From CAZWRK01 sp964635875 (lineage in GTDB: Bacteria; Pseudomonadota; Gammaproteobacteria; Burkholderiales; Aquaspirillaceae): a stretch of DNA of 36,738 nucleotides. The notes beneath the pieces were generated by a model. That model saw only the letters and a list, made by a program, of their open reading frames with translations. It was not told the origin of the DNA and did not search any database. The translations under genes were made by a program, and so were the position numbers. Where the stretch lies: the NCBI GenBank assembly GCA_964635875.1, contig CAZWRK010000034.1, positions 1 to 36,738 on the forward strand. Reading direction: 5' to 3'. Shown here one piece after another: positions 24,678 through 33,600 of the stretch; within the stretch, counting starts at the first letter, position 1, and every line of letters begins with the position of its first letter.

Positions 24678-25662
24678 GACCTTCCTCCCCGCCCGTAGAC
24701 AGGACAATCTGACCGTCATCAGCTAATTTACGAACAATTTTGAGAATTTCTTTTTGCTCCGCCTCAACCTCAGAAACTTTAACCGGGCCTTTTGCCTCTA
24801 GGTCATCTTTGAGCATCTCAGCAGCCCGCTGTGACATATTTTTGAAAATTTTATCCCGAAGATCTTGGCTAGTCCCCTTCAGAGCAATAATCAAGGACTC
24901 AGAGGAAACCTCACGCAAGATAACTTGAATAGAACGATTATCGACATCCAACAAGTTTTCAAAGACAAACATCTTGTCTTGAATGCGCTGAGCAAGGTCA
25001 GGGTCTTGTTCTCGAATAGCATTGAGCGCAGAGGTTTCAACACCACTCCCCAAGAAGTTAAGAATTTCTGCAGTAAGCTGCTCACCCCCCATTGCACTTT
25101 TCTTAATGCGGTCAGAGCCGGAAAGTAATTGTGTCAGAACATCATTCAGCTCACGCAACGCTTGCGGCTGAACACCCTCAAGAGTTGCAATCCGTAACAG
25201 AACATCATTGCGGAGACGTTCAACAAAATTTTGCAAAATAGCGCTCGACTGGTCAGGGTCGAGATGCACCAAGATTGTCGCAATAATTTGCGGATGCTCG
25301 TTACGAATTAGGTCAGCGGCAGAGGATGGATCCATCCATTTTAGGCTCTCAATACCGCTATGGTCATTTCCTTGCATGATTTTATCAAGCAAGTTCGAGG
25401 CCTTGTCCTCACCAAGCGCCTCCATTAACACATTCCGCAAATATTCATCAGATGCACCGACGGATGCGCGAGACTGAGCCTCTTCTTTGAAGAGGTTTGC
25501 AGCAAGGTCAATTTCCTCTCGACTTAAATTCGTGATTTGACTCATTAACGTACTGATTTTTTGGACTTCTTTCGGGCCAAGGTATTTAAATACCTCGACA
25601 GCATCAGTTTGCCCAATACTGAACAACAGCACGGCGCTACGGCGAATACCTGCATCACTCAT
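24667..25662 (-). CDS. fliG: Flagellar motor switch protein FliG
   Basis: FliG forms the upper C ring, binds FliF through its N-terminus and interacts with the stator through its C-terminal domain to generate torque. The 331-residue length is normal. The N-terminal domain includes RRSAVLLFSIGQTDAVEVFK and KEVQKISTLMSQITNLSREE. The middle domain has EHPQIIATILVHLDPDQSSA, the EHPQ motif. The C-terminal torque helix is NRSIQVILREVSSESLIIAL with the conserved charged residues. The ATG at 25662 overlaps the fliF stop by 8 bp. Confidence 0.97.
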   Translation of the reverse strand: MSDAGIRRSAVLLFSIGQTDAVEVFKYLGPKEVQKISTLMSQITNLSREEIDLAANLFKEEAQSRASVGASDEYLRNVLMEALGEDKASNLLDKIMQGNDHSGIESLKWMDPSSAADLIRNEHPQIIATILVHLDPDQSSAILQNFVERLRNDVLLRIATLEGVQPQALRELNDVLTQLLSGSDRIKKSAMGGEQLTAEILNFLGSGVETSALNAIREQDPDLAQRIQDKMFVFENLLDVDNRSIQVILREVSSESLIIALKGTSQDLRDKIFKNMSQRAAEMLKDDLEAKGPVKVSEVEAEQKEILKIVRKLADDGQIVLSTGGEEGLVE

Positions 25663-27352
25663 CCTTAGTCACCCATTCCTTAATAATTTGAGCTGCCATT
25701 CTTGGATCACTCCGTACAATCTGACGGATGGCCTCAATATTTGCCTCATACAGACGTCGCTGGATTTCTTTCTCATCAAGCGGGGCACCTGTTACCTCAT
25801 CCACGATAGGCCCGCCCTCAGCCGATTCATCCAAACCTGCACCCGCAAAATCGGACTGTGGTTTTGGTGGGTTAATCACTTCACGAACGATCGGGCGAAT
25901 CACACCAAACAGGAGATAAAGCAACACTAGACCGATAGCAGCATACTGCAAGAGCAACGCAGCATGTTCTGTAGCAAACTCAAGCGCACGATCCTGTAGC
26001 GACTTTTGCATAGCATTATCAGCAAAGGCCGCATTTACAACATTCAGAGAGTCGCCGCGCTCAGCATTAAAGCCCATAGCCTCGCGCACGAGGTTATTCA
26101 CTTGCTGTAACTCTTTTGCAGACAAGGGAACCCGTTTAGCGTCTTTATTATCTGGGCGCTTATTGTTCACAACCACAGCAGCAGAAAGACGTTTGATATT
26201 TCCTACAGGCACTTTAGTGTGCTGAATAGTTCGGTCTACCTCATAGTTTGTTGTAACTTCTTTGCTGTTATTGATTGGAGTAGAGCCAGCTGCCGCATTG
26301 GTCGTGTTCGGAAACACACCGGCCTGAGTACCGGCAGGTAGCTGGATCGGTGCAGATGCAGCATTAGGTGGTTGATTCGAGAGCGCACCAGGAACACCAC
26401 CAACAGTAGAAGCATCTCGACTCTGGCGCTCGTTAAGCTGCTGGCTGCGAATAGTGGATTGGTTTGGTGGCGAGTTGGGAGCAAAAGATTCTGCAGTTTG
26501 CTCGGTTTCAGAAAAATCAACCGAGGCAGTAACCTCTGCCCGTGCATTTCCATCCCCAAAAATAGGCTCTAATATTTTTTCAATCCGTTTGGCAAAATCT
26601 TGTTCTATTTGCCGAACGTACGCTAATTGCCGTTTATTTAAACCAGCATTATCGGTATTTAAATCAGGATGATTGGAGAGCAAATTGCCGTCTTGATCAA
26701 CAATCGTAATATTTTTTGCAGGTAAATTAGGAACGCTAGAGGACACCAAGTTCATAATCCCGAGCACCTGCCCAGAATCCATAACCCTTCCAGAATGAAG
26801 CATCAACATGATTGATGCGGTTGGCTTCTGCTGTTCGCGAAGAAACACACTGTTTTTTGGGATCGCTAAATGAACACGAGCGCTTTCGACGGTATTAAGC
26901 GACTCAATTGTTCTAGCTAGCTCGCCTTCAACTGCACGTTGATAATTAATTTGTTCGGCAAACTGGCTAATGCCAAATTTTTGATTATCTAATAGCTCAA
27001 ACCCAACTCCACTGGCTTTAGGAAGGCCTTGCGTCGCAAGACGCAAGCGTGCGTCATAAACCGACTCCGAAGGAACAGAAATACTCCCGCCAGGCCCCAG
27101 CTCATAAGGAACATTCATTTGCTGCAACGCAGCAGTAATTTGCCCACCATCTTTGTCAGAAAGGTTGTTAAAAAGCACCTTATAAGCAGGTTCTCTATTC
27201 CATAAAACTAATGCAACTAAAATAGAAAACAGAACGGAAATAGCCACGAACAAAAGAATCTTTTTGTTTTGTGGCAAGTCTTTATAGCGTTGCAGGGCAT
27301 CGCGAGTGCGATCCTGAAACGATGAGGAGTTTTGATCTACCAATTCGGCCAT
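25655..27352 (-). CDS. fliF: Flagellar MS-ring protein FliF
   Basis: FliF builds the MS ring in the inner membrane, the base on which the motor and export gate assemble. The 565 residues have a first membrane helix at about 31-51 (KILLFVAISVLFSILVALVL) and ring-building motifs (YELGPGGSISVPSESVYDAR, SARVHLAIPKNSVFLREQQK). A long Asn/Pro/Ala-rich loop follows in the middle, then a second helix (LLQYAAIGLVLLYLLFGVI). The C-terminal FliG-binding tail is EAIRQIVRSDPRMAAQIIKE. It begins 90 bp after fliE; I see no sigma-54 site in that spacer. Confidence 0.97.
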   Translation of the reverse strand: MAELVDQNSSSFQDRTRDALQRYKDLPQNKKILLFVAISVLFSILVALVLWNREPAYKVLFNNLSDKDGGQITAALQQMNVPYELGPGGSISVPSESVYDARLRLATQGLPKASGVGFELLDNQKFGISQFAEQINYQRAVEGELARTIESLNTVESARVHLAIPKNSVFLREQQKPTASIMLMLHSGRVMDSGQVLGIMNLVSSSVPNLPAKNITIVDQDGNLLSNHPDLNTDNAGLNKRQLAYVRQIEQDFAKRIEKILEPIFGDGNARAEVTASVDFSETEQTAESFAPNSPPNQSTIRSQQLNERQSRDASTVGGVPGALSNQPPNAASAPIQLPAGTQAGVFPNTTNAAAGSTPINNSKEVTTNYEVDRTIQHTKVPVGNIKRLSAAVVVNNKRPDNKDAKRVPLSAKELQQVNNLVREAMGFNAERGDSLNVVNAAFADNAMQKSLQDRALEFATEHAALLLQYAAIGLVLLYLLFGVIRPIVREVINPPKPQSDFAGAGLDESAEGGPIVDEVTGAPLDEKEIQRRLYEANIEAIRQIVRSDPRMAAQIIKEWVTKDE

Positions 27353-27442
27353 GAATATTAACGTTCACTTACACCAAGAGTCGGAAAACAGGCCGTCTAT
27401 CATTGCCCGGCTCGAATGCCACCAAGAAACACCCTAAATGCG

Positions 27443-27766
27443 TCAAATGGGGGTATTCATCATTTCTTGATAAGCAGTAACAAGTTTATTTCTGACTTGC
27501 ACCATAGTCTGAAAAGAAAGACTCGCTTTCTGAAGAGAAATCATGACATCGTGAAGATTGACATTTTCATCCCCCAATTCAAAGCGCTGCTGTAAACCCT
27601 GAGAGGTTTGCTGTAAATTGTTCACTTCACCAATAGATTGCTTTAGAACATCTGAGAAACTCACGCTAGGTTCCGTGGGACTTTGAACCTCAGCGGGCTT
27701 TCCAGAAGCGAGTGCGGATACAGATCTTAGTTCACTAAGCAACTGATCAATACCTTGAGTAGCCAT
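27443..27766 (-). CDS. fliE: Flagellar hook-basal body complex protein FliE
   Basis: FliE is the small rod-base protein joining the MS ring/export gate to the rod, and the first substrate exported. The 107 residues start MATQGIDQLLSEL. The conserved region is SFSDVLKQSIGEVNNLQQTS, and the C-terminal signature is DVMISLQKASLSFQTMVQVR followed by NKLVTAYQEMMNTPI. I chose the ATG at 27766, which has GGGGAGGG 8 nt upstream; the open frame to 27826 would overlap the regulator gene. It lies 34 bp after the flrC-like gene, close enough for read-through. Confidence 0.95.
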   Translation of the reverse strand: MATQGIDQLLSELRSVSALASGKPAEVQSPTEPSVSFSDVLKQSIGEVNNLQQTSQGLQQRFELGDENVNLHDVMISLQKASLSFQTMVQVRNKLVTAYQEMMNTPI

Positions 27767-27800
27767 GCTAATTACCCTCCCCTTTAGAACGAAAACCTCG

Positions 27801-29150
27801 TCAAGCCAACGGATAACCATCACCACGAGTCGCCTCTAAATCTTCGCGGTAACGCTGAAGTTTATAACGAAGTGTTCTCTCACTAATACCTAATCGTTCT
27901 GCCGCTAGTTTCCGACTGCCTCCAACTAATGCCAGAGTATCTAAAATATGCTTTTTTTCTAAATTTCGCATATTGGCGCTAGCAGCCAAATTTACCGGAG
28001 AAACCGATACATCTACACGACTTTTTATCGGCAAGAGCAAATCTTTTTCATCGATAACACCGCCCTCAGCCAAAATGACGGCTCGTTGAATTACATTCTC
28101 CAACTCGCGGATGTTACCTTCCCACCTATGCTCAGTCAAACAAACAGCCGCGCGTCTAGTGAGCTTCCAGTGCGAAATGCGATTTTTCGATAGCTTGCTC
28201 AGCATATTTTGTGCCAACGGCAAAATATCATCCGGACGATCTCGAAGCGGAGCAATCGTCAGCGGGAACACATTTAGACGAAAATACAAATCTTCCCGAA
28301 AGCGACCGTTCTGAACTTCGGCGGCCATATCACGGTTACTGGTTGCAATAACACGTATATCCACACGAATCGGCTTGCGGGCTCCCACGCGCTCAATCTC
28401 TCTTTCTTGCAAAACGCGTAGCAACTTTGCCTGCAGGAGCAACGGCATTTCAGAAACCTCATCAAGAAGAAGCGTCCCCCCCTGCGCCTGCTCAAATTTC
28501 CCTAAATGCTGTGAACCAGCCCCGGTAAAAGCACCTTTTTCATGGCCAAATAAAGTCGTCTCCAAAAGGCTATCGGGAATAGCAGCGCAATTGACGGCGA
28601 CGAATGGCTGATGAGACCTAGAAGAATGATGGTGCAAGTAACGCGCAACAACCTCTTTTCCAACTCCGCTCTCACCCGTCAACAACACCGTAGCATCACT
28701 CACCGCAACCTTTTTAGCCAAAGAGAGCAAGTTACGCATAGAGACCGACTCAGCCACGATAGCACCGTGCTTAGAGGCAGCAGAGCCTGTCGTTGCATAA
28801 CGCTCAACCTCAGCCAATAACACATCAGCCTCGAAGGGTTTCAATAAGTAATGAGAGGCCCCTCGACGAAGTAAATCAATCGCTTTCTCAATATCCCCAT
28901 ATGCAGTCATCAATATAAAAGGAGTCTGCGGGTAATGTTGGCGAACCTCAGAGAACAGAGCATATCCGTCCATGGGCGCCATCTGCTCATCTGAAATCAC
29001 CAAACATACAGCGTGTTGCTTTAAGCACAGCAAAGCAGCATGACCATCCCGCGCTTCTAGTGTGGAAAAGCCTGCAAGCTGCAAGGTCTCAACAACGGCC
29101 TCTCGAAAACCCTCATCATCCTCGACTACTAGAATAGGCAATACATTCAT
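27801..29150 (-). CDS. flrC: Sigma-54-dependent flagellar response regulator (FlrC/FleR-like)
   Basis: An NtrC-type enhancer-binding activator of sigma-54 promoters. The 449 residues have an N-terminal receiver with acidic pocket D11/D12, phospho-acceptor D54 (VISDEQMAPMDG) and K104. An AAA+ domain follows with Walker A GESGVGKE (159-166), the sigma-54-contacting loop GAFTGA (206-211) and Walker B GGTLLLDEVSEM. The C-terminal Fis-type helix-turn-helix is SRKLAAERLGISERTLRYKL. Position directly before fliE matches FlrC of Vibrio and FleR of Pseudomonas, which drive middle flagellar genes. The usual partner kinase (FlrB/FleS) is not next to it; a CheB-like gene overlaps its start by 4 bp. The likely targets include the sigma-54 site before fliK (inference). 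Confidence 0.93.
   Translation of the reverse strand: MNVLPILVVEDDEGFREAVVETLQLAGFSTLEARDGHAALLCLKQHAVCLVISDEQMAPMDGYALFSEVRQHYPQTPFILMTAYGDIEKAIDLLRRGASHYLLKPFEADVLLAEVERYATTGSAASKHGAIVAESVSMRNLLSLAKKVAVSDATVLLTGESGVGKEVVARYLHHHSSRSHQPFVAVNCAAIPDSLLETTLFGHEKGAFTGAGSQHLGKFEQAQGGTLLLDEVSEMPLLLQAKLLRVLQEREIERVGARKPIRVDIRVIATSNRDMAAEVQNGRFREDLYFRLNVFPLTIAPLRDRPDDILPLAQNMLSKLSKNRISHWKLTRRAAVCLTEHRWEGNIRELENVIQRAVILAEGGVIDEKDLLLPIKSRVDVSVSPVNLAASANMRNLEKKHILDTLALVGGSRKLAAERLGISERTLRYKLQRYREDLEATRGDGYPLA
28202..28216 (-). promoter_or_regulatory. Weak sigma-54-like site inside flrC
   Basis: The minus strand reads TGGCAC-AAAAT-ATGC, a perfect -24 element with a 3-of-4 -12 element at correct spacing. 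It would direct transcription toward fliE, about 430 bp downstream. It lies within coding sequence, so chance is a real possibility. Confidence 0.3.
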
Positions 29151-29866
29151 AGTTTTCGCCCAAAATTTGCCACACAGGTAGAAGTCTTTGCTAATAAAGC
29201 AATTAAACGAGAAGCAATTTCTGGTAAGGGTAATACTTCATTAGCAGCACCCAAGGCAATGGCCTCCTTAGGCATCCCAAACACCACACAAGAAGCTTCA
29301 TTTTGAGCAAAGTTATACGCCCCAGCTTCCTTCATTTCTAATAAGCCATGTGCCCCATCGCGCCCCATCCCTGTCAAGATAATGCCGACCGCGCAGCGCC
29401 CCACCTCATTCGCAGCAGAACGAAACAAAACATCCACGGACGGACGATGACGATTCACTTCAGAGGCCTGACTCAACACAACCTGTAGCGCATGCCCATG
29501 CGGTGCATGTGCGACTAAAAGATGAGCACTACCAGGCGCAATATAAACATGTCCACGCTGAACCAGCTCTCCGTGAACAGCCTCCTTTACGTGCATCTGG
29601 CAATATTGATTTAAGCGATCTGCAAAAGCCTTTGTAAAGGTCTCCGGCATATGCTGTGCCACTAAAACAGGAGGAAAATCAGATGGAAGCTCAGATAAAA
29701 GTGTTTTTAATGCCTCTGTTCCCCCGGTTGAAGCACCAATAAAAACAACAGGCTCATTCCAATGAGAAAAATGAGGCAACGCATGCAGAGGCAATACCAC
29801 ATCAGCGGTATAGCTTGGAGAGGGGCTCAAAGGCACAAATGTCGCTGTTTTTTTCTGGAGAGGCAT
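29147..29866 (-). CDS. Stand-alone CheB-type protein-glutamate methylesterase
   Basis: A CheB catalytic domain without the N-terminal receiver. CheB removes methyl groups from chemoreceptor glutamates and deamidates glutamines. The 239 residues begin with about 37 residues of non-conserved sequence. The methylesterase core then carries the catalytic triad S46 (FIGASTGGTEAL), H72 (LVAQHMPETFTKAF) and D170 (LTGMGRDGAHGLLEM). Other family features are GHVYIAPGSAHLL and HRPSVDVLF. The ATG at 29866 is chosen over two TTG codons just upstream; no strong ribosome-binding site is seen. The stop overlaps the start of the flrC-like gene as ATGA, so the two are translationally coupled. Without a receiver its activity would not be switched by CheA phosphorylation in the usual way. 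Its substrate, receptor or otherwise, is unknown. Confidence 0.88.
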   Translation of the reverse strand: MPLQKKTATFVPLSPSPSYTADVVLPLHALPHFSHWNEPVVFIGASTGGTEALKTLLSELPSDFPPVLVAQHMPETFTKAFADRLNQYCQMHVKEAVHGELVQRGHVYIAPGSAHLLVAHAPHGHALQVVLSQASEVNRHRPSVDVLFRSAANEVGRCAVGIILTGMGRDGAHGLLEMKEAGAYNFAQNEASCVVFGMPKEAIALGAANEVLPLPEIASRLIALLAKTSTCVANFGRKL

Positions 29867-29991
29867 ATGCAACAAATCACAAAAAATGGATAAGAGAAAT
29901 CATTCAGCCAAAGGATACCCGAGAGCAAAACAAACCACACAAATAAATTTCACAAAACAAAAATACCAAAGACATTAAATGCAAAAAATGG

Positions 29992-30486
29992 TTACGCAGA
30001 AAAGCATTCCATCTGATTTTTCAAATTAATGACTAAGGCATTAGCAACATCCTCAGCCAAGTCCAATACATGCTCAAACCCCTCTCCTCCGCCATAATAA
30101 GGATCCGGTACATCCTGCCCAGAAAACATTGGCAAAACATCTAGCACCAAAGAAAATTTATAACGCAAATCAGGCGGACACATAGAAGATGCAAATAAAA
30201 AATTCATGTTATCCGCAAAAAAAAGATGGTCGAAATACGTAAAATCTTGCTGATTTAATTGCCGGGCAATAGAAATAGGGAGCGTGTAACCACGAGAGCG
30301 AGCAGCCTTTAGCGCTCTAGAGTCAGGAGGCTCACCGATATGATAAGAGTGGGTGCCTGCCGAATCAAATTCAGCATAATCGAGCAGTCCTGCTTGAAAA
30401 AACTGCTGCCTAGCGACCAGTTCAAATATCGGAGAGCGGCAAATATTGCCCATACATACAAAAAGTATTTTGTATTTTTTGTCCAT
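29992..30486 (-). CDS. Low-molecular-weight protein tyrosine phosphatase
   Basis: A cytoplasmic LMW-PTP of 164 residues. The phosphate-binding loop CMGNICRS has nucleophile C11 and R17 right at the N-terminus (ILFVCMGNICRSPIFELVAR). The conserved second segment is SAGTHSYHIGEPPDSRALKA. The general-acid region is VPDPYYGGGEGFEHVLDL. The ATG at 30486 has AGGTG upstream; the TTG one codon earlier is rejected. In many bacteria such enzymes pair with a BY-type tyrosine kinase for exopolysaccharide control, but no kinase or polysaccharide gene is near. It stands alone between the glutamate dehydrogenase and flagellar genes, 125 bp before the CheB-like gene. It could act on arginine or tyrosine phosphate; the target is unknown. 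Confidence 0.9.
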   Translation of the reverse strand: MDKKYKILFVCMGNICRSPIFELVARQQFFQAGLLDYAEFDSAGTHSYHIGEPPDSRALKAARSRGYTLPISIARQLNQQDFTYFDHLFFADNMNFLFASSMCPPDLRYKFSLVLDVLPMFSGQDVPDPYYGGGEGFEHVLDLAEDVANALVINLKNQMECFSA

Positions 30487-30578
30487 CAAGCACCTAAGTT
30501 ATTTTTAACAAAAACAACACATAGAATACGACACTTAAATTTAAGAAAATAAGTCACAAAAAATTATTTATCACTTAT

Positions 30579-30614
30579 AAAAAAACCGGCACCAGGATTA
30601 CTCCCAGCGCCGGT
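30579..30614 (-). terminator. Rho-independent terminator of the glutamate dehydrogenase gene
   Basis: On the minus strand ACCGGCGC pairs with GTGCCGGT (one wobble), and TTTTTTT follows. It lies 18 bp after the dehydrogenase stop and separates it from the phosphatase gene. Confidence 0.85.
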
Positions 30615-30632
30615 CATCATCAAATCAAAAAA

Positions 30633-33600
30633 TTATGCCATTAGACGATTACTCAACTCTCGCATCCCAGCAGACAACATTGCAAGATCCAAATTAGGGA
30701 ACGTCTTCAATTCTAGCAATAACTGATGGCACCCCTCCAACTCCGTCTCACGAGAAGTTAGCCACGTATTGACAGGCGAAGAAGCGGCTCCATTTTCGCT
30801 GCATTGCAACACTCCTGCAGTCAAATCTCGATGCAAGCGGTACAGATCATCGCGCAGAGCCGACCGCGCCAGCGCTTGCCAGCGATTGTCACGAGGCAGG
30901 CGAGTAATAGCATCTCGCAACCACCCAAGTTGCAAGGACTCCCCTAAAGCGTAATAAGTCTGAGCGACGGTAAATAGAGAATGCCCACCTTCAGACAACT
31001 CCACCACGTCAAAAGCCGCAATCGCATAATCTAAACGAGAAAGGAGTGCTGACAATTCAGCAGGAACCCCCGCAGACTCTAGGCGCTGCTGTGTGATAGA
31101 TACCGCATCACCCTCAGTCCCCGGCACCAAAACTGCCAAAGACTGCATCAGCTCATTCACAGAAGCGTGATACTGACTCACCAACTGCGTTACGGCCGCA
31201 CGTCCAGAAACGCGCCGCTGACGCAACAACCACCGAACAGCACGCTCAATCATCGTGCGAACCGCAATCATCATTTCAACTTGCAAATCAGCAGAAACCA
31301 CATTGTCTAGCGACTCAATCTGCAGCCAGAGAGACTCGCCTCCAAAGATTTTATCAGCAGCCCAGAACGCTTTAGCAATATCGGAAGCATTTACACTCCC
31401 CTCTTCCTGCAAGCGGAAAATGAACGTCGTCCCCATTCGATTGACAATGCGATTAGCCAATTGATTTGCAATAATTTCGCGGCGCAAATGATGCGTCACC
31501 ATTGCACCAGCAAATTTTTCACGCAGCGGCAACGGGAAGTAATCAATTAAAATCGGCAAGAAATCAGGATCATCAGGCAAGTCAGAAGCCAGTAGAGCTT
31601 GATCTAAAGAAATCTTGCTATACGCCAACAAAACGGCCACTTCTGGCATAGTCAAACCTTGATGCGCTAAACGACGCTCAGCGATTTGCTCCTCAGAGGG
31701 AAGGAACTCAAGTCGGCGTTTTAAATGGCCCGCCTTTTCCATTGTCGCCATCATTCGAGATTGAGCATTCAGCATTTGTGCCGCGCTTGCTCGATTAATC
31801 GCCAAGATTTGGGTTTGCAAGTAATTATTTCGCAAAACTAACTGGCCAACCTCCTCCGTCATCTCGGCCAGCAACTCGTTACGCTGCTTAAGGGTCATAT
31901 CGCCTGCTTGAATGACGCTGCCCAGCAGAATTTTGATGTTCACCTCATGATCAGAGCAATCGACCCCAGCGCTGTTATCGATTGCATCAGAGCAAATTCG
32001 TCCACCGGCCAGAGCAAACTCAATCCGGCCAAACTGTGTTAAGCCTAGGTTACCACCTTCACCGACAACTTTTACACGCAGGTCTCGCGCATCAACACGG
32101 ATGGCATCATTTGCACGATCATTGACTTCCGCATGAGACTGATGATGCGCTTTTACGTATGTGCCAATACCGCCGTTGTAAAGTAAATCTGCCGGCGCCT
32201 TAAGAATCTGGTGAATTAAGTCTGAAGGCGTCATTGCATCGTGATCTACACCAAGCCAAGCCTTAACTTGAGGAGACAAGCGAATTGACTTTGCACTACG
32301 GGAGAATACTCCACCGCCTTCAGAAATAAGGTCTGCGTTGTAGTCTTGCCAACTTGAACGAGGCAAATTAAACAAGCGAGCACGCTCGGCAAAGCTCACG
32401 GCGGCATTAGGATTCGGATCAAGGAAAATATGCCGGTGATCAAATGCAGCAACTAAGCAGATGTGCTCAGATAACAACATCCCATTACCAAACACGTCTC
32501 CTGACATGTCTCCAATCCCAATCACAGAAAAATCCTGCGTCTGTGTATTGATGCCAAGGTGTCTAAAATGACGTTTAACGGACTCCCATGCTCCCCGTGC
32601 GGTAATGCCCATTTTTTTATGGTCATAACCCGCGGAACCACCAGACGCAAAAGCATCTCCAAGCCAAAAACCGTACTCTTGAGAAACAGCATTCGCAATA
32701 TCAGAAAAGGTAGCGGTACCCTTATCTGCCGCGACAACTAAGTACGGATCATCAGCATCAATACGCAATGTGTCATTCGGAGGAACCAACTGCCCAGAAA
32801 CAAGATTATCTGTTAAGTCAAGCAACGCTGAAATGAATGTGCGATAGCACGCGATCCCTTCTGCAAGCCACGCTTCACGATCTGACGAAGAAGGCAGCTG
32901 CTTACATACAAAACCACCCTTCGAGCCCATCGGAACAATCACAGAGTTTTTAACCATTTGTGCTTTAACTAAGCCCAAGACCTCTGTTCTAAAATCTTCC
33001 ATGCGGTCAGACCAACGCAAACCACCACGCGCAACTTTACTACCGCGCAGATGCACCCCCTCAACTCGAGGACTGTACACCCATATTTCATACAAAGGCC
33101 GCGGCTCAGGCAGGAATCCAATCGCAGCAGATTCTAACTTGAAGGAAAGGTACGGCTTCTCTATCCCATCAGAATTTTTCTGCCAGAAATTCGTCCGACG
33201 GATGGCCAAAATAACCGTTAAAAATCCGCGCAGAATTCGGTCTTCATCCAAATTTGCAACAGATTCTAGTGCCAAAGAAATTTGGCTCTGTAAAGCATCG
33301 GCTTTTTCAGCATCAGACGACACAGGGTCTAAGCGAGCACGGAACAGAGCAACTAAGTCCGCCGTAATTTGCGGGTAGCTCACAACACATTGCTCAATGT
33401 ATTGTTGACTAAAAGTCAGTCCGCCCTGGCGCAAATACTTCGCTAAGGCTCGAATCAGAGCAACCTCGCGCCAATCCAGACTGGCGGCTAATACGAGACG
33501 GTTAAAGCCATCACTTTCAGTTTGATGACTTGCAACGGCAAGCAAAATTTCTTGAAAACGCTGGCGAACTAGATCTAGTTCTAGAGCGGCATCATTGCTA

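Noticed and set aside
24678..24719. ATG start of fliH at 24719
   Set aside because: It would overlap fliG by 53 bp and add an Arg/Cys-rich peptide not typical of FliH. The TTG at 24677 has GGAGG at good spacing.
30534..30545. 12-bp palindrome CTTAAATTTAAG upstream of the phosphatase gene
   Set aside because: It lies in very AT-rich DNA where such palindromes are expected by chance. No associated promoter pair was found.
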